A model generated the notes under the pieces. That model saw nothing but the letters and a program-made list of their open reading frames with translations. It was not told the DNA's origin and ran no database searches. Below, in pieces: positions 1-8,700 of a stretch of 64,000 nucleotides of DNA. The stretch comes from Maribacter zhoushanensis (GTDB lineage Bacteria; Bacteroidota; Bacteroidia; Flavobacteriales; Flavobacteriaceae), in the NCBI RefSeq assembly GCF_029350975.1, contig NZ_JARKMR010000001.1, positions 806,001 to 870,000 of the forward strand, in the 5' to 3' direction. Both the position numbers and the translations under genes were made by a program. The number at the start of each line of letters is the position of its first letter. Within the stretch, counting starts at the first letter, position 1.

Positions 1-39
1 ACCTGCTTCTAATAATTGTTTTACTTCGACTCTCGCCAT
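1..39 (-). CDS. rpsB: 30S ribosomal protein S2, N-terminal fragment
   Basis: Only the first 13 codons are in the window, reading MARVEVKQLLEAG, which matches the conserved start of bacterial ribosomal protein S2; the gene continues off the left edge. S2 is a late-assembling protein of the small ribosomal subunit. It lies downstream of rplM and rpsI on the same strand, the usual L13-S9-S2 order in Bacteroidota. A strong terminator separates it from rpsI, so it probably has its own promoter in the 200-base gap, although I could not find a clean -7/-33 pair there. The identification rests on 13 residues plus context. Confidence 0.85.
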   Translation of the reverse strand, partial: MARVEVKQLLEAG

Positions 40-225
40 TTTAATTTAGTTTACGTTCTTATGAATTAGCAATGATAAAGTGGTATTTCGATTTAGAACC
101 GAAAAGCCTTCACCATTTAGATGCTAAACTAATCTTACCTTTAATCTTAAAGTAATTAAAGGATTTTTAATTGTCCTAAAAGGACTTTCAATGAACTTGT
201 TAATAATCTGGATTTTCCAGTATGA

Positions 226-260
226 TAAAATATAAAAATAGGCACCCAAAAAGGGTGCCT
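226..260 (-). terminator. Rho-independent terminator after rpsI
   Basis: Reading the minus strand, an 8-bp perfect stem (AGGCACCC/GGGTGCCT, arms 253-260 and 240-247) with a TTTTT loop is followed by an A/T-rich run at about 226-239. It sits 21 bases after the rpsI stop codon and probably ends the rplM-rpsI transcript before rpsB. Confidence 0.8.
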
Positions 261-280
261 GGTAATCTTGTAATTCCGAA

Positions 281-667
281 TTAACGTTTCGAGAATTGGA
301 ATTTTTTACGTGCTTTCTTCTGACCGAATTTCTTACGTTCAACCATTCTTGGATCTCTAGTTAATAGACCTTCTGGTTTAAGTACTGTTCTGTTTTCGGC
401 ATCAATCTCACACATTGCTCTAGATAAAGCAAGACGAATAGCTTCTGCTTGACCAGTGATACCACCACCGTAAACATTTACTTTTACATCATAAGTATCT
501 AAGCTTTCAGTTAATGTGAAAGGTTGTTTTACTTTGTATTGAAGTGTTGCAGTTGGGAAGTATACACTTAAATCTTTGTTGTTAATAGTGATGTCACCAT
601 TACCATCAGAAAGATATACTCTCGCTACAGCGGTCTTTCTACGACCAATTTTATGAATTACTTCCAT
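281..667 (-). CDS. rpsI: 30S ribosomal protein S9
   Basis: This is ribosomal protein S9 of the small subunit, whose C-terminal tail reaches toward the P-site tRNA. The 128-residue length is normal for the family. The N-terminal GRRKTAVARVYL (8-19), the glycine-rich GGGITGQAEAIRLALSRA (67-84) and the basic tail ending in the invariant SKR (126-128) are all present. It begins one base after the rplM stop, so the two are co-transcribed and probably translationally coupled. A terminator follows directly. The identification is secure. Confidence 0.98.
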   Translation of the reverse strand: MEVIHKIGRRKTAVARVYLSDGNGDITINNKDLSVYFPTATLQYKVKQPFTLTESLDTYDVKVNVYGGGITGQAEAIRLALSRAMCEIDAENRTVLKPEGLLTRDPRMVERKKFGQKKARKKFQFSKR

Positions 668-668
668 C

Positions 669-1124
669 TTATTTAATGTCTTTTAAATTAACAACAGTTG
701 GCTTTTGAGCTTCCTGACCGTGCTCTGTACCTGCGTAAACTTTAAGGTTTCTAAAAAGTTCAGCTCCTAATCTGTTCTTAGGTAACATTCCTTTTATTGC
801 TTTTTCAAGAATACCTTCTGGATTTTTATCCAATAATTGTTTTACACTAGTAGTACGTTGACCACCTGGGTAGCCAGTGTATCTCATATATGATTTATCA
901 GACCACTTGTTTCCTGTAAGAACAATTTTCTCTGCGTTGATAATAACAACATTATCACCACAATCAACATGAGGGGTGAAACTTGGCTTGTGCTTTCCTC
1001 TTAACAAATAGGCGACTTTTGAAGCCATGCGTCCTAATGTTTCTCCTTCGGCATCTACCAATAACCACTCTTTGTTTACAGTTGTTCTGTTGGCCGAAAC
1101 GGTCTTATAACTTAATGTATCCAC
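669..1124 (-). CDS. rplM: 50S ribosomal protein L13
   Basis: This is ribosomal protein L13, an early-assembling protein of the large subunit. The 151-residue product has the family's [14 protein letters not shown] segment (22-35) and the signature GMLPKNRLG (112-120). It is the first gene of the rplM-rpsI unit. A consensus flavobacterial promoter lies about 50 bases upstream, and rpsI follows after one base. The start codon fits the conserved N-terminus and leaves a 5' leader of roughly 45 bases, which could hold an autoregulatory site, though I see no clear structure there. Confidence 0.98.
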   Translation of the reverse strand: MDTLSYKTVSANRTTVNKEWLLVDAEGETLGRMASKVAYLLRGKHKPSFTPHVDCGDNVVIINAEKIVLTGNKWSDKSYMRYTGYPGGQRTTSVKQLLDKNPEGILEKAIKGMLPKNRLGAELFRNLKVYAGTEHGQEAQKPTVVNLKDIK

Positions 1125-1172
1125 TACTGCTATTTTTAACTATTATTTTAATCAATCCCTAGAAAGGGGCTG

Positions 1173-1202
1173 CAAATCTACAATTATTAACTTGAATTGC
1201 AA
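1173..1202 (-). promoter_or_regulatory. Promoter of rplM-rpsI
   Basis: On the minus strand, TTG (1202-1200), a 19-base spacer and TAGATTTG (1180-1173) match the Bacteroidota -33 TTG / -7 TAnnTTTG consensus exactly. Transcription would start near 1168, about 45 bases before the rplM ATG. Confidence 0.75.
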
Positions 1203-1369
1203 ATACTTGTTTCTTATTTTTTTACATTTTTTAAATAAATGTAGAATCTAACTACTTTGTCTTTATGGAGATACTGTTAAACTTGTTGGTTTTATTACTA
1301 TTTCTGTAACAATTACAATTCTTTTGTCTCTCTTCAATATCACATCAATCAACCAAAGAACGCACAATT

Positions 1370-4000
1370 ATGAATAAACGTATATTCCAAAGTATCTTAT
1401 TTCTGCTATTTATATCGACAGTAGTAGCTCAAAAAGATACTGTAAAGGTACAAAGGGAATATGTTGCCAAACAACTTCCGGTAGGAGAAGAAATTACAAT
1501 TGACGGGCAATTGTCTGATAAAGCTTGGGATACTGTTTCTTGGGATGGAGATTTTACCGTTTTTGACCCTAATAATGGAGAGGCGCCAAGTCAAGCCACA
1601 AAATTTAAAATTACCTATGACGCTAAATTTCTTTATGTTGGTATTCGCTGTTATGATAGTGTTCCTTCTAAAATAGAAAAAAGACTTGCCAGACGTGATA
1701 ATTTTTCTGGTGATTGGATCGAGATTAATATAGATAGTTACAACGATAAAAGAACCGGTTTTTCCTTTAATATTTCTGCCGCAGGGGTAAAGGGCGATGA
1801 GTTCATATCCCAAAATGGAGATTTTTGGGATGCCAGCTGGAACCCTATTTGGTACACAGCTTCCCATATAGATAGTGAAGGGTGGACTGCCGAAATGAAA
1901 ATACCGTTCAGTCAGCTAAAATTTGGAGAACAGAAAGAACAGATTTGGGGGCTTCAGTTAAATAGAAGGTTTTTTAGGGCGGAAGAACGCTCTTTATGGC
2001 AGCCGGTTTCGCTTGATGCACCAGGTTGGGTCAGTGAATTTGGAGTACTGAGAGGTTTAATAGATATTCAGCCACAAAAGCAATTAGAAATTCAACCTTT
2101 TTTGGTGAATCAATATGATTCATACCCTTCGCAAGAAGGTAATCCTTTTCGCGATGGTAATGATTACAGGTTAAATGCAGGTGGAGATGCTAAAATAGGT
2201 TTAACGAATGATTTGACTTTGGATTTAACAGTAAACCCAGATTTTGGGCAGGTAGATGCTGATCCCGGTGCCATTGCTTTAGACGGATTTCAAATCTTTT
2301 TTGAAGAACGACGTCCTTTTTTCATTGAAAACAAGAATATTTTCGATTATGAGTTTGCCGATGGTAATGATAATATGTTCTATAGTAGAAGAATAGGCAG
2401 GAGTCCGCAGGGTTTTGCAACTACTACACCAGATGAATTTATTGATGAACCAACCAATTCTACAATTTTGGGAGCCGCTAAATTTTCTGGCAAAACTAAA
2501 AACGGATGGTCATTGGGGCTGTTAGAAAGTGTTACCGGTAAAATGTACGCAGATATAGAAGATGTTTCTGGTAATAAACGTTCAGAGTTGGTAGAGCCGT
2601 TAACGAATTACATAGTGGGTAGAGTCCAGAAAGATTTCAATGGAAGAAATTCTTTTATTGGTGGAATTTTTACTGCTACAAATAGAAATATACCAGACAA
2701 TCTAGATTTTTTAAGAAGTGGAGCTTATACGGGCGGACTAGATTTTAAACATAACTGGAGGAATAGAAATTATTATGTTGAAGGTAATATTGTAGGTAGT
2801 CACGTAATGGGTAGTGAAGATGCTATTGCAAGAACACAAACTAGTATAACGCACCTCTTTCAAAGAGTAGATGCAGATCATGTTTCAGTAGATAATGCTA
2901 GAACTTCGCTTACAGGTACAGGGGGTAAAATAGAAATTTGTAAGGCAGGCGGTGGTAATTGGAGGTATGATGGTGGCGTTATTTGGCGTTCTCCAGAATT
3001 GGAACTTAATGATATTGGTTTTTTAAGACAAGCTGATGAAATAAAGCAGACCGCTTCGGTCAGTAGACTTTTTATAAAGCCGACCAATTTTTATAGAAGA
3101 GCAAATATGGAGTTAAGTCAGTATTCCACTTATGATTTTCAAGGTAATTACAATAGAATTCAGTACCAGTTCGAAGGATTTATAAATTATAAAAATAATT
3201 GGTGGACAGAGGTTGGTGCGGCCCATAAACCTCGTATATTTTCGAATACCGTATTGCGTGGAGGTCCAAGGTGGCGCTGGTCAGATGAAAATTTCGCCTA
3301 TCTATTCTTTGGTTCAGACAGTAGAAAGAAATTAAGTTTTACCCTAGGTTATGTAAATAGTCAAGCGGCTGAAAAAAACTTTTCGTTGGCACGTTATGTT
3401 TTTAGATTATACTATCAACCTTTTGATGCTTTTAACCTATCTATTTCTTCTGAGTTTGAAGAGAATCCGAATAAGACGCAGTATGTTACCGAAACCAGTT
3501 TTAATGGCGCTGCTAGATATATAACCGGTAATATTGATCAAAAGACTTTTAGTACATCCATCCGTTTTAATTATAGTATTAATCCTAATTTATCAATTCA
3601 ATATTATGGTGAACCTTTTATTTCTAGAGGTACATATACCAATTTTAATTACGTGAATAATCCTATCGCTGAGCGTTTAGCTGATCGCGTAAGTATGTAT
3701 TCAGGAAATCAAATTGCAAAATCAGCCGTTGATGATACTTATTTAATTGATGAAGATTTTGATGGTACTGTAGATTATCAGATTGAAAATCCAGATTTTT
3801 CTTATGTACAGTTTCGGTCAAATTTGGTACTTAGATGGGAATATGTGCCAGGCTCGGAAGTCTTTTTGGTTTGGTCTCAAGGAGTAGTAGGAGCAGGAAA
3901 CCCTAGTGAAACTTTGGGCAGGAATTTAGACCGTCAAATACTTGGGCAGAAAAAAGACAACACTATTTTATTGAAGGCAACGTATCGCTTTATTCTTTAA
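1370..4000 (+). CDS. DUF5916 / CBM9-like outer-membrane protein
   Basis: The 876-residue protein begins with a signal peptide (about 1-20, cleavage near VVA|Q). A carbohydrate-binding family 9-like domain follows (about 38-215), with the usual DGQLSDKAW opening. The long C-terminal region, rich in alternating aromatic/polar strands and ending in an aromatic-hydrophobic residue pattern (YRFIL), looks like a DUF5916 outer-membrane beta-barrel. Family members are common in Flavobacteriaceae and are sometimes labelled hydrolase, but no catalytic residues are established. It is a single-gene unit, divergent from rplM. A hairpin follows the stop. The barrel fold and membrane location are inferred from sequence pattern, and the substrate is unknown. 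Confidence 0.8.
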   Translation: MNKRIFQSILFLLFISTVVAQKDTVKVQREYVAKQLPVGEEITIDGQLSDKAWDTVSWDGDFTVFDPNNGEAPSQATKFKITYDAKFLYVGIRCYDSVPSKIEKRLARRDNFSGDWIEINIDSYNDKRTGFSFNISAAGVKGDEFISQNGDFWDASWNPIWYTASHIDSEGWTAEMKIPFSQLKFGEQKEQIWGLQLNRRFFRAEERSLWQPVSLDAPGWVSEFGVLRGLIDIQPQKQLEIQPFLVNQYDSYPSQEGNPFRDGNDYRLNAGGDAKIGLTNDLTLDLTVNPDFGQVDADPGAIALDGFQIFFEERRPFFIENKNIFDYEFADGNDNMFYSRRIGRSPQGFATTTPDEFIDEPTNSTILGAAKFSGKTKNGWSLGLLESVTGKMYADIEDVSGNKRSELVEPLTNYIVGRVQKDFNGRNSFIGGIFTATNRNIPDNLDFLRSGAYTGGLDFKHNWRNRNYYVEGNIVGSHVMGSEDAIARTQTSITHLFQRVDADHVSVDNARTSLTGTGGKIEICKAGGGNWRYDGGVIWRSPELELNDIGFLRQADEIKQTASVSRLFIKPTNFYRRANMELSQYSTYDFQGNYNRIQYQFEGFINYKNNWWTEVGAAHKPRIFSNTVLRGGPRWRWSDENFAYLFFGSDSRKKLSFTLGYVNSQAAEKNFSLARYVFRLYYQPFDAFNLSISSEFEENPNKTQYVTETSFNGAARYITGNIDQKTFSTSIRFNYSINPNLSIQYYGEPFISRGTYTNFNYVNNPIAERLADRVSMYSGNQIAKSAVDDTYLIDEDFDGTVDYQIENPDFSYVQFRSNLVLRWEYVPGSEVFLVWSQGVVGAGNPSETLGRNLDRQILGQKKDNTILLKATYRFIL

Positions 4001-4002
4001 AT

Positions 4003-4027
4003 AATCGGTTTTGAAATATAACCGATT
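4003..4027 (+). terminator. Weak hairpin after the DUF5916 gene
   Basis: AATCGGTT (4003-4010) pairs perfectly with AACCGATT (4020-4027) around a 9-base loop, starting 2 bases after the stop codon. The following tract is A/T-rich but not a clean T run, so termination may be inefficient. Confidence 0.4.
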
Positions 4028-4094
4028 GTTCAAATTTGAAATAATTGGCATTTTTTTTCGTTTTTAGGGATGTACAACCAAAAGAACTAAAAAG

Positions 4095-4601
4095 ATGTAT
4101 AAGCATATTTTACTAATTGCAGGAGTAGTGTTAACGCTTATGTCCTGTAGTTCTGACAAAGATGAGGTCCAAGATGAAGCAGAAATTAATAGTACGGCAA
4201 TTGTTGGTACTTGGGATGCTACAGAACTTGAAATTGACAATGAAACAGCAAGTGACGATGTTAAATTTGGAAAACAGATTCTAGATTTTCTAACAGAAGA
4301 AAATTGCTTTATTATTACTCTACAGTTTAATGAAGACTTAACGGCTAGCGCTTCTAATTCTGCAAACTATATTGAAGTTAACGCTACTGCTACGGGTTTG
4401 GATATTCCTTGTCCTACTGCTTCAGATGAAAGTACGAGTACGTATACTTTTGATGGGGAAACTGTTACTACTATAGATGAAAATGGTGAAGAAGTGGCAA
4501 TTAGTGTTACTATTGATGGTAATGTTATGACATTGGATGCAAGTGATCTTGATATTCCTAACTTTTCAGAAGACGGGCAATTGATTTTCGTGAAGCGTTA
4601 A
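4095..4601 (+). CDS. Lipocalin-like lipoprotein
   Basis: This 168-residue protein has a lipoprotein signal with lipobox LMSC (Cys18) followed by SSDKDE, so it is probably lipidated and exported. The mature part begins with IVGTWDATEL, the GxW-type opening of lipocalin-like (DUF4923/DUF5004-type) proteins of Bacteroidota, followed by alternating beta-strand segments such as LQFNEDLTAS and STYTFDGETVTT. Two cysteines (in EENCF and IPCPT) could form a disulfide. The function and ligand are unknown. It lies 94 bases after the DUF5916 gene on the same strand, past only a weak hairpin, and ends at a strong bidirectional terminator. Confidence 0.75.
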   Translation: MYKHILLIAGVVLTLMSCSSDKDEVQDEAEINSTAIVGTWDATELEIDNETASDDVKFGKQILDFLTEENCFIITLQFNEDLTASASNSANYIEVNATATGLDIPCPTASDESTSTYTFDGETVTTIDENGEEVAISVTIDGNVMTLDASDLDIPNFSEDGQLIFVKR

Positions 4602-4627
4602 TTAAGCTAGGTTATCATAAAAAAAAA

Positions 4628-4660
4628 CTACCCTTACATTTATTGTAAGGGTTTTTTATT
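4628..4660. terminator. Bidirectional terminator between convergent genes
   Basis: The stem ACCCTTACA (4630-4638) / TGTAAGGGT (4644-4652) has a 5-base loop, with an A run on the left and a T run on the right. It serves both the rightward lipocalin-like gene and the leftward sorting-domain peptide gene. Confidence 0.85.
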
Positions 4661-4955
4661 GCTTGATAAATTTTGCTTTCACATTTTGATGCTCTGATTG
4701 TATGGTAATCATGTAAATCCCTTTTTCAAGATTAAAAACAGGAATGTTCAGAGAGTTTCTTTTAATGTCCCATTGGTGAAAGATAATTTGTGTCCCGTAA
4801 CTATCCCTAATGCTAATAGCGGCGTTAGAATCATTTTTGAGTCCTAAGACATTGATAACATTCGTTGCGGGATTAGGAAAGACTTTTATGTCTTGGGCAG
4901 CTAGTTTGCTTGCTCCAAGGGTTATAAAAAATACTATGATTAGAAGTCTTTTCAT
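4656..4955 (-). CDS. Minimal T9SS sorting-domain protein
   Basis: This 99-residue protein is a signal peptide (about 1-20, ending KLAAQ) followed almost at once by a type A T9SS C-terminal sorting domain. It has the diagnostic VFPNPATN start (26-33), a central strand region, the EKGIYMITI turn (about 77-85) and a basic end, KAKFIKQ. Almost nothing lies between, so there is no passenger domain. Type A domains normally sit at the C-terminus of a much larger cargo. It could be a remnant of a larger gene, a true minimal cargo, or a decoy substrate. It follows the FN3 lipoprotein gene on the same strand after 89 bases. Confidence 0.8.
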   Translation of the reverse strand: MKRLLIIVFFITLGASKLAAQDIKVFPNPATNVINVLGLKNDSNAAISIRDSYGTQIIFHQWDIKRNSLNIPVFNLEKGIYMITIQSEHQNVKAKFIKQ

Positions 4956-4958
4956 GGA

Positions 4959-4992
4959 ATATAGCGCACCTCATTGTAGAAGTACGCTATAT
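4959..4992 (-). promoter_or_regulatory. Inverted repeat in the 5' leader of the sorting-domain gene
   Basis: ATATAGCG (4959-4966) and CGCTATAT (4985-4992) form an 8-bp perfect stem with an 18-base loop. The repeat begins 3 bases upstream of the start codon at 4955. It could be a protein-binding site, a leader hairpin masking initiation, or chance. Confidence 0.35.
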
Positions 4993-5044
4993 GCTAACGT
5001 TCTAAAAATACGTTTTCGTCTCCCTTTAAAGAAACTTTAACTTT

Positions 5045-5719
5045 CTAGAATGTAAAATAGGTTTCGCTGGTAGATGTATTGTCGTTACTATCTTTAGAAA
5101 CTATTTGAACAATGTATTGCTCTCCGGCAGTAATGTTGTAATAAGTACTTTCATTAGTTGTATTCTCAAGAATCAATTCTAAGTTACCTGAGGTGCCGAT
5201 ATACACATCATAATTAACCAAATCATCGTCTAAATCTTCACCTACCCAAGAAACGGTTACCGTACCATCACCATTATCTGAAATACTTATTTCTGCAGGA
5301 AAAGGAGCAAAGTTCTCTGTGCTTGTGCCTTCAGAATAGAAGTTCCATGAGTCGCTCGCCAGTGTTTTTGAACCCAAAATTGCAGTTACACCCCATGAAA
5401 ACTGTGTTCCTTTTGGTAAGCCGACTGCAAGTGCTGTTGTAGTAACGGTACGCTTGTCTATTGTGTTGTTTTCTTGATTTGTTATTTCCAATTCATAAGA
5501 GGTAGCATTTGTAGATGCAGACCATTGAAACTCTATACTTATCCCATCAGTACCATTGTCTTCTCCTTCAGTACATATTAAATTGTTCTCGGGAAATTCT
5601 AGATTGAAAGCGCCTAGTTCTTTTTCTGTTTCCTCTGGAGGATTATTATTGTTGTCATCCTTGCCGCCGCAAGCGGTAACAAGTAATCCCATTAAAATTA
5701 ATTTTATAGCTAATCTCAT
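5045..5719 (-). CDS. Lipoprotein with FN3-like domains
   Basis: The 224-residue product has a lipobox, LLVTAC (Cys17), then GGKDDNNNN, an acidic/Asn spacer typical of surface-exposed Bacteroidota lipoproteins. Two beta-sandwich-like modules follow. The first (about 35-130) includes FQWSASTNATSYELEI, and the second (about 138-224) includes VTVSWVGEDLDDDLVNYDVYI; both resemble fibronectin type III or SusE/F-like folds. Its ATG overlaps the TGA of the upstream LRR/TSP3 gene (ATGA), so the two are probably translated together and may act as partners at the cell surface. No enzymatic motif is visible and the function is unknown. Confidence 0.75.
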   Translation of the reverse strand: MRLAIKLILMGLLVTACGGKDDNNNNPPEETEKELGAFNLEFPENNLICTEGEDNGTDGISIEFQWSASTNATSYELEITNQENNTIDKRTVTTTALAVGLPKGTQFSWGVTAILGSKTLASDSWNFYSEGTSTENFAPFPAEISISDNGDGTVTVSWVGEDLDDDLVNYDVYIGTSGNLELILENTTNESTYYNITAGEQYIVQIVSKDSNDNTSTSETYFTF

Positions 5720-8700
5720 TTTTTTACAAATTTTAAATTGATTTCTTTATCTCCATCTATAATAGTTAACATGTAAATGCCGGGAGAAAGGTTAGAAATA
5801 TTCATTTCTAATGTGCCGTTACTTATCTGTCTGCTCTCTTGTAATGTGGTTACTCCACTTACATTAGATACTATAATTTGTGCTTCGGTCATGATGTTCA
5901 GACCTTCAACTCGTAATATATCCGCAACAGGATTCGGAGACAAAATAGCATTATTAATTACAACACTATCATTAAAAACACCTTGGCAAATTTTATCGGT
6001 TTCTATAGAAATAACATTAGCTCCTTTGTCTAGCGGAAATGATAATTGCTGATTGGCTATATTATCAACTTCAAAGGAATATACCTTGTCATTCACTGCA
6101 ACTTGGTAGTTCTTACTTCCAGAAACTACTACACTCGCTTTTTGTGAAATGTAATCAATTACCGTTTTACCAGAAATGAATTCTTCGGGGGTTTCTATGG
6201 TTACTGTGTAGCATTGCTCATAACTTGGATATTCTGGTATAGTCACACAAACCGTATACGAACCAGAAGAAAGATCTGATTTTACTAGTCCATTTGATGC
6301 ATTAATGTTATCAAAGGTGTTGTCTAGTAACATACCGGTGATTTGAACCGTATAATTGTAATCCTCAGTGAAAGAAACAGAGATTTCACCATTTGCCGTA
6401 TTTGGACAACTGGTACTTGTTACTTTTACTTGAATGCCATCATTTGGAATATCTGGGAGCGTATTTTCAAAAATCGTACAACCATTAGTGTCTACGGTCT
6501 CACCTTCAGGCGTATCAGGGCAGTCATCATCTGTATCTGCCACACCGTCGTTATCTGAGTCTGTATCAGTTGTAATTGTACAGCCATTAGCGTCAACTGT
6601 ATCTCCTGTAGGAGTATTTGGGCAGTCATCATCTGCATCTGCTACACCGTCGTTGTCTGAATCTATTATTGTGGTTACTGTACATCCATTTTCATCAACT
6701 GTATCTCCTGTAAGAGTATTTGGGCAGTCATCATCTGCATCTGTTACACCATCATTGTCGGAATCTGTTACTGTGGTTACTGTACAGCCATTTTCATCAA
6801 CTGTATCTCCGGTAGGAGTATTTGGGCAATCATCATCTGCATCTGCTACACCATCGTTGTCTGAATCTGTTATTGTGATTACTGTGCATCCATTTTCATC
6901 AACTGTATCTCCTGCTGGAGTATTTGGGCAGTTGTCATTAGTGTTGATTATTCCGTCATTATCGTCATCTCCAACGGCGGTAACATTTGCTCTAATTACA
7001 GTATTGTCTAATAAAATTCTGTCTCCGGTTTGACCAGATTCAACTCTAATACCTAAATCTAACATTTCGTTGGATGTTGGTGTAAAAGTTGTTGAAAAAG
7101 TTTGCCAACCTGACGAGCTAGGTGTAGTGCTAAATTCAGCAACAATATCACCAAATATACCGCCTTCTGTCAACTCAAGTTGTAAAGTGGTGAAAGTGCC
7201 TTCTAGTACTTGATAATCTATTGAGATTATGTATTCTACACCTTTGTAGAACTGCAATTCGTTTTGGAATATTGAATTTGATGAAGCACCACCTGTAATT
7301 AACTCCACACTATATTGTAGATTATCACTAATGTCTGTGTTTTTTACCCAGCTCCCTAATTGGATATAAATACCCCATTTTGCCAAATTAGTGCCACCCC
7401 CATAAGACCAATCTTCAAAACTAGGGTCTTCTAATAGATTTGAACCATCTATTGTAACTTCACAGCCATCATCATCTACAGCAAGAGCAGTATCAGAAGT
7501 GTTTGGGCATAGATCATTATTATCTAAAACACCATCATTATCCGCATCTGGTAAAGGGTCTCCTAAAACCCTAAGATTGTCAAGAATGATTATACCTGTT
7601 TCAGTGGTGTTAGCTCTGAAAATAAGTCTAAAAATATGCGATTCATCGGTAGCGTTTGTGTCAAAATCAAAAGAGAAAGTATGCCAGTTGCCATCCGTAT
7701 TAAAAGTTGTATACTCTCTTAATAAAGGTATTCCATATGGGTTTCCGTCTTTTGAGATATGAATTTCAGCACTAACGTCCGTGCCTCTTTTTATTTTGTA
7801 ATCAAAGGCATAGGTATAAGTTGTATTGGTTGCTAATTGAATAGCAGTAGTATTTATGAGTTCTGTTTTAAATTGTAAAGAATTATCTAAATCTAGCTCT
7901 AAAGATGAAGATCCGTCTGTGGCATCCGTACTTTGAATAATGCTATTTTCATTTTCAATAGTCCAATCTTCAGGCGTGGCCGGGTTTGTTGACCAATTTT
8001 CAAAACTAAAATTCTGTGCGTAATTAACTTGATTGTTATGGCTTATTATACAACCTTGGCTGTCTACGGTATTACCAGATGGTGTATTTGGGCATTGGTC
8101 GTTGCTATTTATTACACCATCGTTATCATCGTCTAATTGATTTTGAGAGCAACCATTGACGTCAACGTTTTCCCCAGTTGGTGTGTTTGGGCAAATGTCA
8201 TTAGCATTGTTTACTCCGTCATTGTCATCATCTAATTGGCTTTGGGAACATCCGTTAGTGTCTACTGTTTCTCCTGAAGGAGTGTTTGCACAGTTGTCAT
8301 TGTTGTTAGTAACTCCGTCGTTATCATCGTCTAATTGGCTTTGGGAACAACCATTGGTATCAACGGTTTCTCCTGAAGGAGTGTTTGCACATTGGTCATT
8401 GTTGTTTGACACGCCATCGCTATCATCATCTAATTCGCTAACGTTGAGAGTTATTTTATTTTTGTAAAGCGTTAATTCTGGAAGGTTTGCGTTGGTGATT
8501 ACACAATCATATTCACCGCTGTCTGTAGTTTTAAGACCTGTTATATTAAAAGTTGATTGGTTGGCGCCAACTATATTGATTTCATTTTTTCTCCATTGAT
8601 AGGAATTTTCTATATGATTTGTTCCATTTACTTCAAGATTTAAATTAGTATTTTCATTAAGGGTTATATTTTGTACTTCATCAACATTGGCTTGAGGACC

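Noticed and set aside
6434-7033. A 199-codon plus-strand frame with Ser/Val-rich repeats
   Set aside because: It is the antisense shadow of the TSP3 repeat array; its periodicity comes entirely from the repeats on the other strand.
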